NCBI GenBank assembly: GCA_018241425.1
Contig: JAFEDU010000001.1
Location: 558,001-622,000 of the forward strand
Length of the DNA stretch: 64,000 nucleotides
Direction: 5' to 3'
Origin: Pseudomonadota bacterium
GTDB lineage: Bacteria > Pseudomonadota > Gammaproteobacteria > Steroidobacterales > Steroidobacteraceae
The notes under the pieces were generated by a model that made no database searches, was not told the DNA's origin, and saw only the letters and a list, made by a program, of their open reading frames with translations. The translations under genes and the position numbers were made by a program. Below, piece by piece: positions 31,495-42,100 of this stretch (positions within the stretch are counted from its first letter, which is position 1; each line of letters begins with the position of its first letter).

Positions 31495-34017
31495 CTACTC
31501 CAGCGACTTGTAGACCGAGGCGGCGGTGTCGAGTTGCCGCAGAACCCCGGCTTTCTCGGCGGCCGAGTTCCAGTCGGGGTAGCCCGCGGTGACCTGCCGC
31601 AGGTGCCCGATCCAGGCGCCGAAGAAGCGGGCGTCCCCCGGAGAACGCGGCCGCCGGCCGGCCACCGCGACGTAGACCGGGCTCGTGGTGGCGTAGGCGA
31701 AGTTGTCGAGCACCGGGTAGGCCGCATGCTCGGTGAAGGCGCGCAGTACGCACCAGCCGCTGCCGGCCACCGGGACCGTGCCGCTCACGTCCAGCTCGGT
31801 GCGGCCGCGCCCGGGCGCAAGTTCGCGCACCACCTTTCCGTTGCACACGACCTGGACATGGTCGACCGGAACGAGCGAGTGCATCCGGGCCGTGAAAGAG
31901 CTTGCCCGCGCCGCATCGAGCTCGAGGGTGTCGCCAATGGGCCTGCCGCCCAGGGTGAAGTCCAGCAGCGGGCCATTGGTCGCAAACGTGCGGCCCTCAC
32001 GCAGCGCCTGGAGCCATGCGGCGCTGGAGAACGTCCCCGTCGGGAGGGCGGCATACACGCGGTTCAGTCCCACCGGCCCGCGCAGCGTCGCATAGTCGGC
32101 CATCGCATCCGTGCCGCCGGCGGCAGGCAGGTGGAACCCGAGGTTGAGCAGCCGGTACCACACCGAGGCCGTCGCACGGTGGTCGGAGAACCCGACGATT
32201 TCCATGTAGTCCACCTTCCCCAGCGCCACATCGACCGGCAGCTCATCCGCGTCGGTGTGCGCCGGGTGCAGCAGTGGCTGGGGCTCTTCCTCGAAGGGGT
32301 GCACGTAGCCCACGAGTGCGTCCTGCGCATGCGCCAGGTCGGCGACGTCGGCGTTGGTCGGGTACAGGCTGGCGGCGGCGGTGTTCGGGTATCCGGCATA
32401 ACCCGGCAGCAGCACGTGATCGCGCAGCGCCAGGAGGCCGAGATGCCCCCAGTAGCTGGTGTGGAATTCCTGGCCATGCACGACGAGCGTCTGCGCGGTC
32501 GATGCGGGGTCGACACCGTGCCCGCTGTACGCGATGTCCGGTATGCGCTGCTCCTTGTTGACGATCAGGTCCTGGACGATGTCCAGGTCCTCGGCCTGCG
32601 CCTGCAGCACCAGGTGCGCGGGCGTATTGCGGTAGTGGCCGCCATAGTTCATGTGGACATGCACGTCGGAGCTGAACCAGCGGGTGGTCGCGCCTTGCCA
32701 CGGATGAGCCGGGAGCTGCGCGCTGAACTCGGCGCTCTCGCCGGCCCGGATCGTGACGCTCGCACGCACTGGCGCCCGCGCCAGTCCCTTGTAGACCTCG
32801 ACCCGGGTGGGACCCGGCGGCAGCTGGACGGAATCCTCGCCTGCGGTGTGGAAGTAACGCGCCTCGAACGGCTGCTCGTTGCGGTCGAATTCGGCGTGGT
32901 GCATCCAGGCCCGCGCCGGTGCGTAGGCACGCCCATCGGCGCCGGTTACGACCACGCGTGCCGGCGTCGGACTGCCGCTTTCGTCTGTGATCCGCAGGTG
33001 CAGCGTGCCGGTGGGATGCAGGGTGATCCGCTCCACGGCCCTCAGTGTCCGCGAATCCCCGCCGGGGATCCGCAGCAGGTGGATGGCGGTGTTGCCCTCC
33101 CGGTTCGAGATGGCGGCGATCTGGGTTCCGTCGGGAGACCAGCGGGCGTGGGTTTCATCCCAGTCACCATAGGAGATCGGGAAGGGCTCGCCGCCCTCGC
33201 CCGGCAGCAACCACAGCTGCAGGGTGTTGCGGCCGAGGTAGGAGCTGTAGACCAGGCGCGAACCGTCCGGGGAGAAGTCCGGCCGCGCCTCCCAGTTGGT
33301 CTCCTCGTAGCGCAGCTCCCGGGCCGGGGCGCCCGGCTCGGCGACCATCCGCCACAGGCCGCCGGTGCCATGGATGCGCCCGCGGTTTGACAGGAACACC
33401 ACCTCGCGGCCATCGCGCGTCCAGGTCGGATTGATCTCGTGGTCATAGGCGCTGTAGTAGTAGCGCGGCAGCGGGCTGCGGTTCTCACCCGTCAGGCGCA
33501 CCACGTTTCGCAGTTCCCCGCCCTCGACATCCGCCATGAACACGTGAAAGTGCCGGTTATAGACCGTCGAGACGTATACGATGCGCTTGCCGTCCGGTGA
33601 CCAGCGCGGCTCGAGGTCTACCGCTTTGTCGTGAGTCAGCGCGTGGCGCGCGCCGCTGCCGAGGTCCAGCAACCACAACTCCAGGGATTCCCCGGTCCCG
33701 GAGGTGAAGATGACGTACCGGCCGTCGGGAGACCAGTCCGGCTGGTAGTCGTAGCCCGGACCGTCAGTCAGCTGCTGCGCCCGGTCCGAGTCGAGCTTCT
33801 GTCGCCACAGGGAACCGCCCATCGAATAGATGAGCTCATGCGAATCGGGCGACCAGGCGAGCGCGCTCGGCCCGCTGGTCAGCTGCGGCAGGTACATCTC
33901 GCGGTAGTAGTAGGAGTGTGGCAGGTCGATGAGCGGTGCGGGTGCGGCCGCGTACAGGTCCGCGGCCACGAGGGTGATGAGGGCAGCCAGGATCCAGCGA
34001 ACGTGACGGGTGCTCAT
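31495..34017 (-). CDS. Beta-propeller (TolB/PD40-like) plus CehA/McbA-family metallohydrolase fusion
   Basis: 840 residues from ATG 34017. A signal peptide (MSTRHVRWILAALITLVAAD) is followed by six or so PD40 repeats (WSPDSHELIYSMG, WSPDGRYVIFTSG, WSPDGKRIVYVST, WTRDGREVVFLSN, FSPDGSRLVYSSY, WSPDGTQIAAISN) up to about residue 350. A middle beta-rich region follows, then a PHP-type domain from about 490 with the metal motif SSDVHVHMNYGGHY and later VGYVHPFEEE. CehA-like enzymes hydrolyse carbamate or other esters, but this large two-domain form is usually annotated without substrate. It is secreted or periplasmic. Divergent from the decarboxylase gene by 112 bp. Confidence 0.83.
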   Translation of the reverse strand: MSTRHVRWILAALITLVAADLYAAAPAPLIDLPHSYYYREMYLPQLTSGPSALAWSPDSHELIYSMGGSLWRQKLDSDRAQQLTDGPGYDYQPDWSPDGRYVIFTSGTGESLELWLLDLGSGARHALTHDKAVDLEPRWSPDGKRIVYVSTVYNRHFHVFMADVEGGELRNVVRLTGENRSPLPRYYYSAYDHEINPTWTRDGREVVFLSNRGRIHGTGGLWRMVAEPGAPARELRYEETNWEARPDFSPDGSRLVYSSYLGRNTLQLWLLPGEGGEPFPISYGDWDETHARWSPDGTQIAAISNREGNTAIHLLRIPGGDSRTLRAVERITLHPTGTLHLRITDESGSPTPARVVVTGADGRAYAPARAWMHHAEFDRNEQPFEARYFHTAGEDSVQLPPGPTRVEVYKGLARAPVRASVTIRAGESAEFSAQLPAHPWQGATTRWFSSDVHVHMNYGGHYRNTPAHLVLQAQAEDLDIVQDLIVNKEQRIPDIAYSGHGVDPASTAQTLVVHGQEFHTSYWGHLGLLALRDHVLLPGYAGYPNTAAASLYPTNADVADLAHAQDALVGYVHPFEEEPQPLLHPAHTDADELPVDVALGKVDYMEIVGFSDHRATASVWYRLLNLGFHLPAAGGTDAMADYATLRGPVGLNRVYAALPTGTFSSAAWLQALREGRTFATNGPLLDFTLGGRPIGDTLELDAARASSFTARMHSLVPVDHVQVVCNGKVVRELAPGRGRTELDVSGTVPVAGSGWCVLRAFTEHAAYPVLDNFAYATTSPVYVAVAGRRPRSPGDARFFGAWIGHLRQVTAGYPDWNSAAEKAGVLRQLDTAASVYKSLE

Positions 34018-34129
34018 CCGGCAGACGCTACCGCTGCCCACGGTGCGTCGCAACCTGCAGCGATGCCCCGGGGCGCGCGTGCACTGGTAAGCTTGCGCAC
34101 CCTTACCGGTCCCGCGATCCGGAGCCTGC

Positions 34130-35251
34130 GTGCGTCCCACCTACCCCAGCGTTGTCGATCTCCTGACGAAGAAGACCACCGATACCCCGGTGTTCTGCCT
34201 GTACCCGCAGCGCATACGCACGGCCGTACAGGAATTCCGTCACGGCTTCTCCGGCGAAGTCATGTACGCGGTAAAGGCAAATCCCGACCCGCAGGTCGTC
34301 GGCTGGGTCATCGAGGGTGGCGTCACCTCGTTCGACACGGCCTCGCTCCCGGAAATCGCGCTGCTCCGCGGTATCCTGCCCAGCGGGCGCTGTTCGTATA
34401 ACCACCCGATCAAGCCGCGCGCCTCGATCACCACGGCCTACCGCGACTTCGGCATCCGGGACTTCGTGGTCGATCACCCGGCGGAGCTGGACAAGGTCCT
34501 GGACTGTGCCGGCCGCGATGTGGTGATCGAGGTCCGGGTGGCCGCGCCAAACACCAAGGCGAAGGTGAGCTTCAACGAGAAGTTCGGAGCCGAGCCCGGT
34601 GCGGCCGCCGAGCTGATGCGCCAGATCGCGGTGCGCGGTGCGACGCCGGCACTGACCATGCACATCGGCTGGCAGACCACCGACCCGGAGGCCTTTGCGG
34701 CCGCCGTGCGCGTGCTGGCGGCCGTGGCCGAGGATGCGGCGGTGCCCCCGGAGTACGTGAATGTGGGGGGTGGATTCCCCAGCCTCTTGATGCCGCCGGG
34801 GCAGAAGCTCCAGAACTATTTTGACGCCATTGACGGCGCCCATTCCGACTCACCGAGCCTGGCCGGTGCGCCGCTGCGCTGCGAGCCGGGTAGCGCGCTG
34901 GTGACCCTAGGCGGTGGCGTGCTGACGCAGGTGTTGCTCATCAAGGAAGGTGCCATCTATCTGAACGACGGCATCTACGGCGCCCTGGGTGAGCTCATCC
35001 ACTCGAAGTTCCAGCCGCCGACCGAGGTCTATACGCCCTCCGGCGGCCGCCGCACGGCGGCTGCGCGACAGTTCCGCGTCTTCGGGCCGACCTGCGACGC
35101 CGCTGACGTAAGTCCCGTGCCCTTCAGCCTTCCCGGCGACGTGGCCGAGGGGGACTGGCTCTACCTCGGGTCGATGGGCGCTTACTCGATGCCCCTGATC
35201 ACCGACTTCAACGGGCTCGGGGCGCACGAGTTTGTGATCATCGACGGCTGA
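34130..35251 (+). CDS. Ornithine/lysine-type PLP decarboxylase (alanine-racemase fold)
   Basis: 373 residues from GTG 34130. The group IV decarboxylase landmarks are present: MYAVKANPDPQV with the PLP Lys49, CSYNHPIKPRASI, YVNVGGGFPS (phosphate loop) and VFGPTCDAADV with Cys322, the residue supplied across the dimer interface. The short HxCSYNHPIKP-type pattern fits bacterial ornithine or ornithine/lysine decarboxylases of the eukaryotic-like class. The expected product is putrescine (or cadaverine). The gene ends with a terminator-like hairpin. A polyamine-type importer encoded at 8.5-11.4 kb is not linked to it. Confidence 0.88.
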   Translation: MRPTYPSVVDLLTKKTTDTPVFCLYPQRIRTAVQEFRHGFSGEVMYAVKANPDPQVVGWVIEGGVTSFDTASLPEIALLRGILPSGRCSYNHPIKPRASITTAYRDFGIRDFVVDHPAELDKVLDCAGRDVVIEVRVAAPNTKAKVSFNEKFGAEPGAAAELMRQIAVRGATPALTMHIGWQTTDPEAFAAAVRVLAAVAEDAAVPPEYVNVGGGFPSLLMPPGQKLQNYFDAIDGAHSDSPSLAGAPLRCEPGSALVTLGGGVLTQVLLIKEGAIYLNDGIYGALGELIHSKFQPPTEVYTPSGGRRTAAARQFRVFGPTCDAADVSPVPFSLPGDVAEGDWLYLGSMGAYSMPLITDFNGLGAHEFVIIDG

Positions 35252-35267
35252 GCGCGGGCGCAGCTGC

Positions 35268-36401
35268 CTAGCCGGCAGGGTCCTGCGCCCTGCCTTTCCA
35301 CTGGCCTCCCTGTCCGCGCGCGTACTGGCGCGCCGACTCGACGGTGGCCACGGCGTAGAAGCAGGCGACCCCGGGAAGGGCGAGGCACCACAGCGGACCC
35401 AGACCGTAAAAGCGCACCATGGGCAGGTAGAGCGCGCTCATGAGCGCCCAGGCCGCAAGGCCGAAGCCCTGCACGCGCGGATCGGGTGCCAGGAGCAACC
35501 CCACCGGCAACACGTAGGTCACGACCAGGCCTAGGAGCGTAAGAGCCAGCAGCAGGTACGAGTGCCTCAGCTGGGCGAAGGCCGTCCGCGAGATCATGGC
35601 CGCGATCTCCCCGGGACTTCCATAACCGCGCAGGCTGCGCGCCTCCTGCGTGAGTTCGAGCCAGATCCGTCCGCCGGCGTCCTTCACCGCCTGCGCGAGA
35701 GAGCAGTCATCGATGATGCGGGCGCGTATGGACTGAAGTCCCCCGATACGCGCGAGTATCTGCGGCCGGATGAGCACGCAACCCCCGGCCGCAGCCGCCA
35801 GTCGCCGGCGCGAGGAAGCCGCCCAGGCTGGCGGATAGAGCATGAAGAAGAAGAACACGAAGGCGGGGATGAGCAGGCGCTCGCTCCAGGTGTCCGTTGC
35901 GAGGCGTACCATCCGCGACACCAGGTCCCGCCCGTCGTGCTGGGCCCGACCGAGGAGCCCGGCGAGGCTGCGCGGCGCGTGCTCGATGTCGGCATCCGTA
36001 AAGAGCAGGAAATCCGGCTGCAGCGACCGGGCGTAGTCGACACCCTGGTTCAGCGCCCACAGCTTTCCGGTCCAGCCCGGCGGCAGGCAACTCCCGTTGA
36101 TCACGGCTACCGCCGCGCCCGCCGTGCCCGCCGCGCCCCCGGCAACGGCGGCGGTGCCATCCGTGCTCCCGTCGTCCACCACCACCACGGTCAGCTCGCC
36201 GTGGAACTGCTGCGCAAGGAGCGCACCGACCGTGGCGCCGATCGTGGCGGCCTCATTGCGGGCCGGGATGACGGCGACGACCCGGGCCGGCCCGAGCTGC
36301 GCCGGCGGCTGCTGCAGGCGCGCGCTCCAGAAGGCGCCGCGCCCCAGCCACAGGTATGTCCAGATCGCCAGCGGCACGGCCGCCAGCAGCACCACGGCCA
36401 C
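35268..36401 (-). CDS. hpnB: Hopanoid-associated glycosyltransferase HpnB-like
   Basis: 377 residues. An N-terminal membrane helix (VLLAAVPLAIWTYLWLGRG) is followed by a GT2 catalytic domain: VVAVIPARNEAATIGATVGA, VVVVDDGSTDGT, FTDADIEH (DxD-like) and later ARIIDDCSLAQAVKDAGG. Three or so C-terminal membrane segments end in ESARQYARGQGGQWKGR, the HpnB-type end. HpnB is found with hopanoid biosynthesis genes and is thought to act on hopanoid side chains; no squalene-hopene cyclase or other hpn gene is present in the window. The gene is convergent with the decarboxylase gene. Confidence 0.87.
   Translation of the reverse strand: MAVVLLAAVPLAIWTYLWLGRGAFWSARLQQPPAQLGPARVVAVIPARNEAATIGATVGALLAQQFHGELTVVVVDDGSTDGTAAVAGGAAGTAGAAVAVINGSCLPPGWTGKLWALNQGVDYARSLQPDFLLFTDADIEHAPRSLAGLLGRAQHDGRDLVSRMVRLATDTWSERLLIPAFVFFFFMLYPPAWAASSRRRLAAAAGGCVLIRPQILARIGGLQSIRARIIDDCSLAQAVKDAGGRIWLELTQEARSLRGYGSPGEIAAMISRTAFAQLRHSYLLLALTLLGLVVTYVLPVGLLLAPDPRVQGFGLAAWALMSALYLPMVRFYGLGPLWCLALPGVACFYAVATVESARQYARGQGGQWKGRAQDPAG
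35274..35297 (+). terminator. Terminator-like hairpin after the decarboxylase gene
   Basis: GGCAGGG (35274-35280) pairs with CCCTGCC (35288-35294) around a 7-nt loop, followed by TTT. It lies 23 bp after the decarboxylase stop and overlaps the last codons of the convergent hpnB gene. The T-run is short, so efficiency is uncertain. Confidence 0.45.
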
Positions 36402-36509
36402 GGGGCGCTCCTCGGGTGAAACCGCTGCGGCGCTTTTAACGGGTTCCTATGACTGCGTAAAGACCCTTACCATGTCTGGCCGAATCCCCAAGCTGAGTCG
36501 CCCCACAGG

Positions 36510-38003
36510 ATGGCCCGCGGAGCACGATTTCTCGAAGTCCGTCTCGATGGATTGAGCCTGTCGCGTGATGGTGTGCGGGTGCTGCGGGACATTCACTGGC
36601 GCGTCAGGCCCGGCGAGCGCTGGGTGCTCGTCGGCGCCAACGGCAGCGGCAAGACCCAGTTGCTGAAGACCCTGGCGGGCATCGTGCGGCCCAGTTCCGC
36701 AGCAAATCCCGCCCTCGGATACCGCTGGATGGGTGAGTGGCACCACGTGCCGCACGAGGTCCGTGAACTCATCGCGTACGTCGGTCCCGAGCGGCAGGAC
36801 AAGTACCAGCGCAACGGCTGGGACATGAGTGTGCGCGCGCTCGTGGGGACGGGGATCTACGGGACCGACATCCCGCTGGATGCGCTCACGCGCGCGGACC
36901 GCGGCCGCATCGACACGCTGCTCGAGCGCCTGCAGATCCTGAAGCTCGCCCGGCGGGCATTCCTCGGTCTCTCCTACGGCGAGCGCCGGCTGGCACTGCT
37001 CGCGCGAGCCCTCGCACGTAAGCCCCGGTTGCTGCTGCTCGATGAGGCATTCACAGGCCTTGATTCACGCAACCACGAGCGGCTGCAGCGCTGGCTCGCC
37101 CGCCAGCGCGGGCCCCTTCCGATCGTCATGGTCACGCACCAGCTCGAGGACGTCCCCGCGAGCGCCACCCATGCGCTGGTGCTGCGCCGGGGCACCGTGG
37201 TCGCCGCAGGGCCGGTGCGCAGCGTTCACCTGAACCGCCACCTGGCACGGGCGGCGGCACCTCACGGGACGCGCGGCGGGATACGCAGGCGCCGGGGGCC
37301 GGCGCATCCGCTCCTCGCCTTGTACCGCGGCAGCGTCTACCTCGATGACCGGCGCGCGCTGCGCGCGATCGACTGGGAGATCCACAAGGGCGACTTCTGG
37401 GTGGTCCACGGCGAGAACGGCTCGGGCAAGACCACGCTGCTGCGGACCGCATACGGGGATCACGGGGTGGCGATCGGCGGCCGCATCCGGCGCGCCGGGA
37501 TCGATGCAGGCACGCCGCTCGAGCTGTTCCGGCAGCGTACGGGGTTCTCCGCTCCCTACATCCACGCCCGCTATCCGCGGGCCACGTCGGTTGCGGAAGT
37601 CGTCCTTTCGGGCCGGCACGCGAGCATCGGGCTGCACCGCGCACCGACCCGCGGCGACAGGGCCGCGATGGCTCGCGTGCTCAAGCGCCTGGGGATGTGG
37701 CGCTGGAGGAGGAGGACCCTGGCCGAACTGTCCTACGGGCAGACCCGCCTCGTACTGTTCGCACGCGCCATCGTGGGCGATCCGGAGCTGGTGCTGATCG
37801 ATGAGCCCTTCGACAGCATCGACGCCGGCACGCGCGAAACGCTGGCCCGGGAGCTGCGGCGACTGCACGCGCGCGGAACGGCGGTCGCGGTTACTGCGCA
37901 CCAGGCCGCCGAATGGGGCACGTTCGCGACCCACGAGCTGGAACTGGCCGATGGAGACGCCCGCTACTGCGGACCCATCCGCGACCCGGCCGCCCGCAAG
38001 TAA
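36510..38003 (+). CDS. Tandem ABC ATPase (ModF/PhrA-like)
   Basis: 497 residues with two complete ABC modules and no membrane segment. Module 1: Walker A GANGSGKT, signature LSYGERRLALLARAL, Walker B LLLLDEAFTGLD. Module 2: Walker A GENGSGKTT, signature LSYGQTRLVLFARAI, Walker B LVLIDEPFDSID. The order and the linker suit ModF of the molybdenum locus or the related PhrA. No molybdate genes are next to it, so that role is not supported by context. It may be a cytoplasmic regulatory or repair ATPase. It stands alone, ending 3 bp from the convergent trxC. Confidence 0.85.
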   Translation: MARGARFLEVRLDGLSLSRDGVRVLRDIHWRVRPGERWVLVGANGSGKTQLLKTLAGIVRPSSAANPALGYRWMGEWHHVPHEVRELIAYVGPERQDKYQRNGWDMSVRALVGTGIYGTDIPLDALTRADRGRIDTLLERLQILKLARRAFLGLSYGERRLALLARALARKPRLLLLDEAFTGLDSRNHERLQRWLARQRGPLPIVMVTHQLEDVPASATHALVLRRGTVVAAGPVRSVHLNRHLARAAAPHGTRGGIRRRRGPAHPLLALYRGSVYLDDRRALRAIDWEIHKGDFWVVHGENGSGKTTLLRTAYGDHGVAIGGRIRRAGIDAGTPLELFRQRTGFSAPYIHARYPRATSVAEVVLSGRHASIGLHRAPTRGDRAAMARVLKRLGMWRWRRRTLAELSYGQTRLVLFARAIVGDPELVLIDEPFDSIDAGTRETLARELRRLHARGTAVAVTAHQAAEWGTFATHELELADGDARYCGPIRDPAARK

Positions 38004-38006
38004 GGC

Positions 38007-38441
38007 CTAGACCACTCCGCGGACCCAGCGCACGAGGTCCCCGCGACTGAGCGCGCCCGACTGGCGCGCCACCTCGCGCCCATCCCGGAAGGCGATCAGC
38101 GTCGGGATGCTGCGGATCGCGAACTGACCAGCCAGCTCCGGCTCCGCATCGGTATTGACCTTCGCCAGCCGCACCCCCGGTGCGAGCTCTGCGGCGGCGG
38201 CGCCGAACTCGGGTGCCATCGCCCGGCACGGCCCGCACCAGGGCGCCCAAAAGTCGACCACCACAGGCAGGTCGCTGCGTTCGATGTGCCGGCGGAACTT
38301 CCCGGTCGTCAGTTCCAGCGGATGGGCAGGCAAGAGCTCCGCATGGCAGCTCCCGCAGCGCGGTCCCTCCGCGAGGCGGGCGACTGGGATCCGGTTCACC
38401 GAGTCGCACCCGGGACAGACGACGTGGCGTAGTTCGCTCAT
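38007..38441 (-). CDS. trxC: Thioredoxin 2 (TrxC) with N-terminal zinc ribbon
   Basis: 144 residues from ATG 38441; upstream in-frame residues are not protein-like. The N-terminus holds two CxxC pairs (Cys9/Cys12 in CPGC, Cys29/Cys32 in CGSC) for zinc. The thioredoxin domain has the active site WAPWCGPCRA (Cys69, Cys72) and the cis-Pro in SIPTLIAF. TrxC is the stress-associated, OxyR-controlled thioredoxin of many proteobacteria. The gene is divergent from the hsp20-lon pair. Confidence 0.93.
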   Translation of the reverse strand: MSELRHVVCPGCDSVNRIPVARLAEGPRCGSCHAELLPAHPLELTTGKFRRHIERSDLPVVVDFWAPWCGPCRAMAPEFGAAAAELAPGVRLAKVNTDAEPELAGQFAIRSIPTLIAFRDGREVARQSGALSRGDLVRWVRGVV

Positions 38442-38537
38442 CCAAGCGCATATGGGGCGTGGTGGCCCGGATTCAAGTCCCCTTGCACAAGCATCCGCTT
38501 TTCCAGCACTCCGGCCCGAGAACGCGCCAGCCTCGCC

Positions 38538-38566
38538 ATTTAAAAGTGTCCCTGCCTCCCCCATCC
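38538..38566 (+). promoter_or_regulatory. Sigma-32-like promoter candidate for hsp20-lon
   Basis: ATTTAAA (38538-38544) and CCCCATCC (38559-38566) are spaced by 14 bp, resembling the heat-shock consensus CTTGAAA-N(13-15)-CCCCATNT. It lies 57 bp upstream of the hsp20 start. The -10 match is good, the -35 match only partial; the heat-shock nature of both genes supports it. Confidence 0.42.
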
Positions 38567-38622
38567 ATGCAGGCAGGTGGGGCTCCTGCGGCAGCGAGCC
38601 CGGTTATCGATGCTGGGTGGAC

Positions 38623-39044
38623 ATGAGAACGGAACGACATTACGGCTGGATGTGGCTGCAGGCCCTGGAGGCCAGTCACCGCGCCGACAAGCTGCAGCGC
38701 GACCTCTTGCGCTACGTGGGCCCCGATTGCGGGGCGAGCTCCTGGGAACCGCCGGTGGATGTCTTCGAGACCGCGGACGGCGTCCTCCTGCGGTTCGCCC
38801 TCCCGGGAATCCGCGCACGGGACATTGAGATCCGTCTCGAGCGCACCATGATCACCGTGAGCGCTCATCGACCCCTGCAGGTGAGCGACGCACAGGCCCG
38901 CATCCGCCGCATCGAGATCCCGCACGGGCGCTTCGTGCGGCGCATTGCCCTGTCCGGGCCGCCCCTTGAACTCGTCGGCTCGAGTCACGAGGACGGTTGC
39001 CTCGAGATCCGTCTGCGACGAACACCACTTGACCAGGTAGGAAC

Positions 39045-39048
<4 letters not shown>
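38623..39048 (+). CDS. Small heat-shock protein, Hsp20/alpha-crystallin family
   Basis: 141 residues from ATG 38623. The alpha-crystallin domain runs from about residue 43 (PPVDVFETADGVLLRFALPG, then IRARDIEIRLERTMITVSAH) to LEIRLRR. The segment RRIEIPHGRFVRRIALSG is the typical edge-strand region. The C-terminal I-x-I/V motif is not obvious; the tail is only TPLDQVGT. It holds unfolding proteins for refolding or degradation. It overlaps lon by 4 bp (ATGA), so holdase and protease are made together. Confidence 0.9.
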
Positions 39049-41486
<2,438 letters not shown>

Positions 41487-41503
41487 TTGTGCTCGGGCAT
41501 GCG

Positions 41504-41526
41504 CTCCCCGGCATACGCGGGGAGCC
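41504..41526 (+). terminator. Hairpin downstream of lon
   Basis: GCTCCCCG (41504-41511) pairs perfectly with CGGGGAGC (41519-41526) around a 7-nt loop, 17 bp after the lon stop. No T-run follows, so it may be a weak terminator or RNA-stabilising stem before the tRNA promoter. Confidence 0.5.
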
Positions 41527-41596
41527 CCAGGACCTGTAGTATCATGCGCGCCCCGCCTTGAGGAGTCGGCCTGACTCCCGAGGCCCCAGGCGCGCC

Positions 41597-41669
41597 GGGG
41601 CGTTAGCTCAGTCGGTAGAGCATCGGACTTTTAATCCGCTGGTCGACGGTTCGATTCCGTCACGCCCCA
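41597..41669 (+). tRNA. tRNA-Lys (anticodon TTT)
   Basis: A 73-nt cloverleaf: acceptor GGGGCGT pairs with ACGCCCC, D-arm TAGCTCAGTCGGTAGAGCA, anticodon arm with loop CTTTTAA (TTT at 41630-41632), and T-arm GACGGTTCGATTCCGTC. Discriminator A. The sequence matches lysine tRNAs of other proteobacteria. CCA is not encoded: the next bases are TAT, so the end must be added by tRNA nucleotidyltransferase. A TAGTAT element about 55 bp upstream could be its -10 box. Confidence 0.97.
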
Positions 41670-42100
41670 TATCAACGCCGACTCTCCTCATCACCGGTGG
41701 CTGCTCGCCCGGCACCGTGACACTGCCATCTCGCCTCGGCGTGGCGGGATCCGGCCTTCTGTCTCCGCGGCCGTGGGCCGCGGGTCCTGACACACGGTGG
41801 CGAGCTGTCCGTGCACTGCCAACGCGTTCCCGGCGGCCGACTCGACTCCGCGGCCCAAGCTGTGACTCACTTCACGCTTATGGCCCCTGCGGGACTGTCG
41901 TGGAGCGCGCCTTGTGGAGAGAGTGCGGCGCCCTCCCGCGCAGGTCCTGACCTCCGGAGGCTACCCTTCCCGGCTGGAGGGTCGCTTCAGTTGCCATATG
42001 TCGTGTCGAGTCAACCCAATTCGGGCGCGCCCGCGCCTGCCCAACCCTGAATTTCCGGGTGGCAGGCCGTGAGCCCGCTAACGACCCGCCCGGGGATCTC
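41670..42100. other. Spacer between tRNA-Lys and the REC-GGDEF-EAL gene
   Basis: About 430 bp without a convincing gene. The open frame crossing the tRNA (ALAQSVEHRTFNPLVDGSIP) is the familiar translation of a tRNA and is not real. No T-rich terminator after the tRNA was found. The region should include the promoter for the following signalling operon. Confidence 0.6.

Noticed and set aside
36510..38003. Molybdate-uptake role (modF) for the tandem ABC ATPase
   Set aside because: Domain plan fits ModF, but no molybdate transport or cofactor gene is adjacent, so the symbol was not assigned.
41558..41950. 130-residue frame crossing the tRNA
   Set aside because: Contains AQSVEHRTFNPLVDGSIPSR, the known spurious translation of a tRNA gene.
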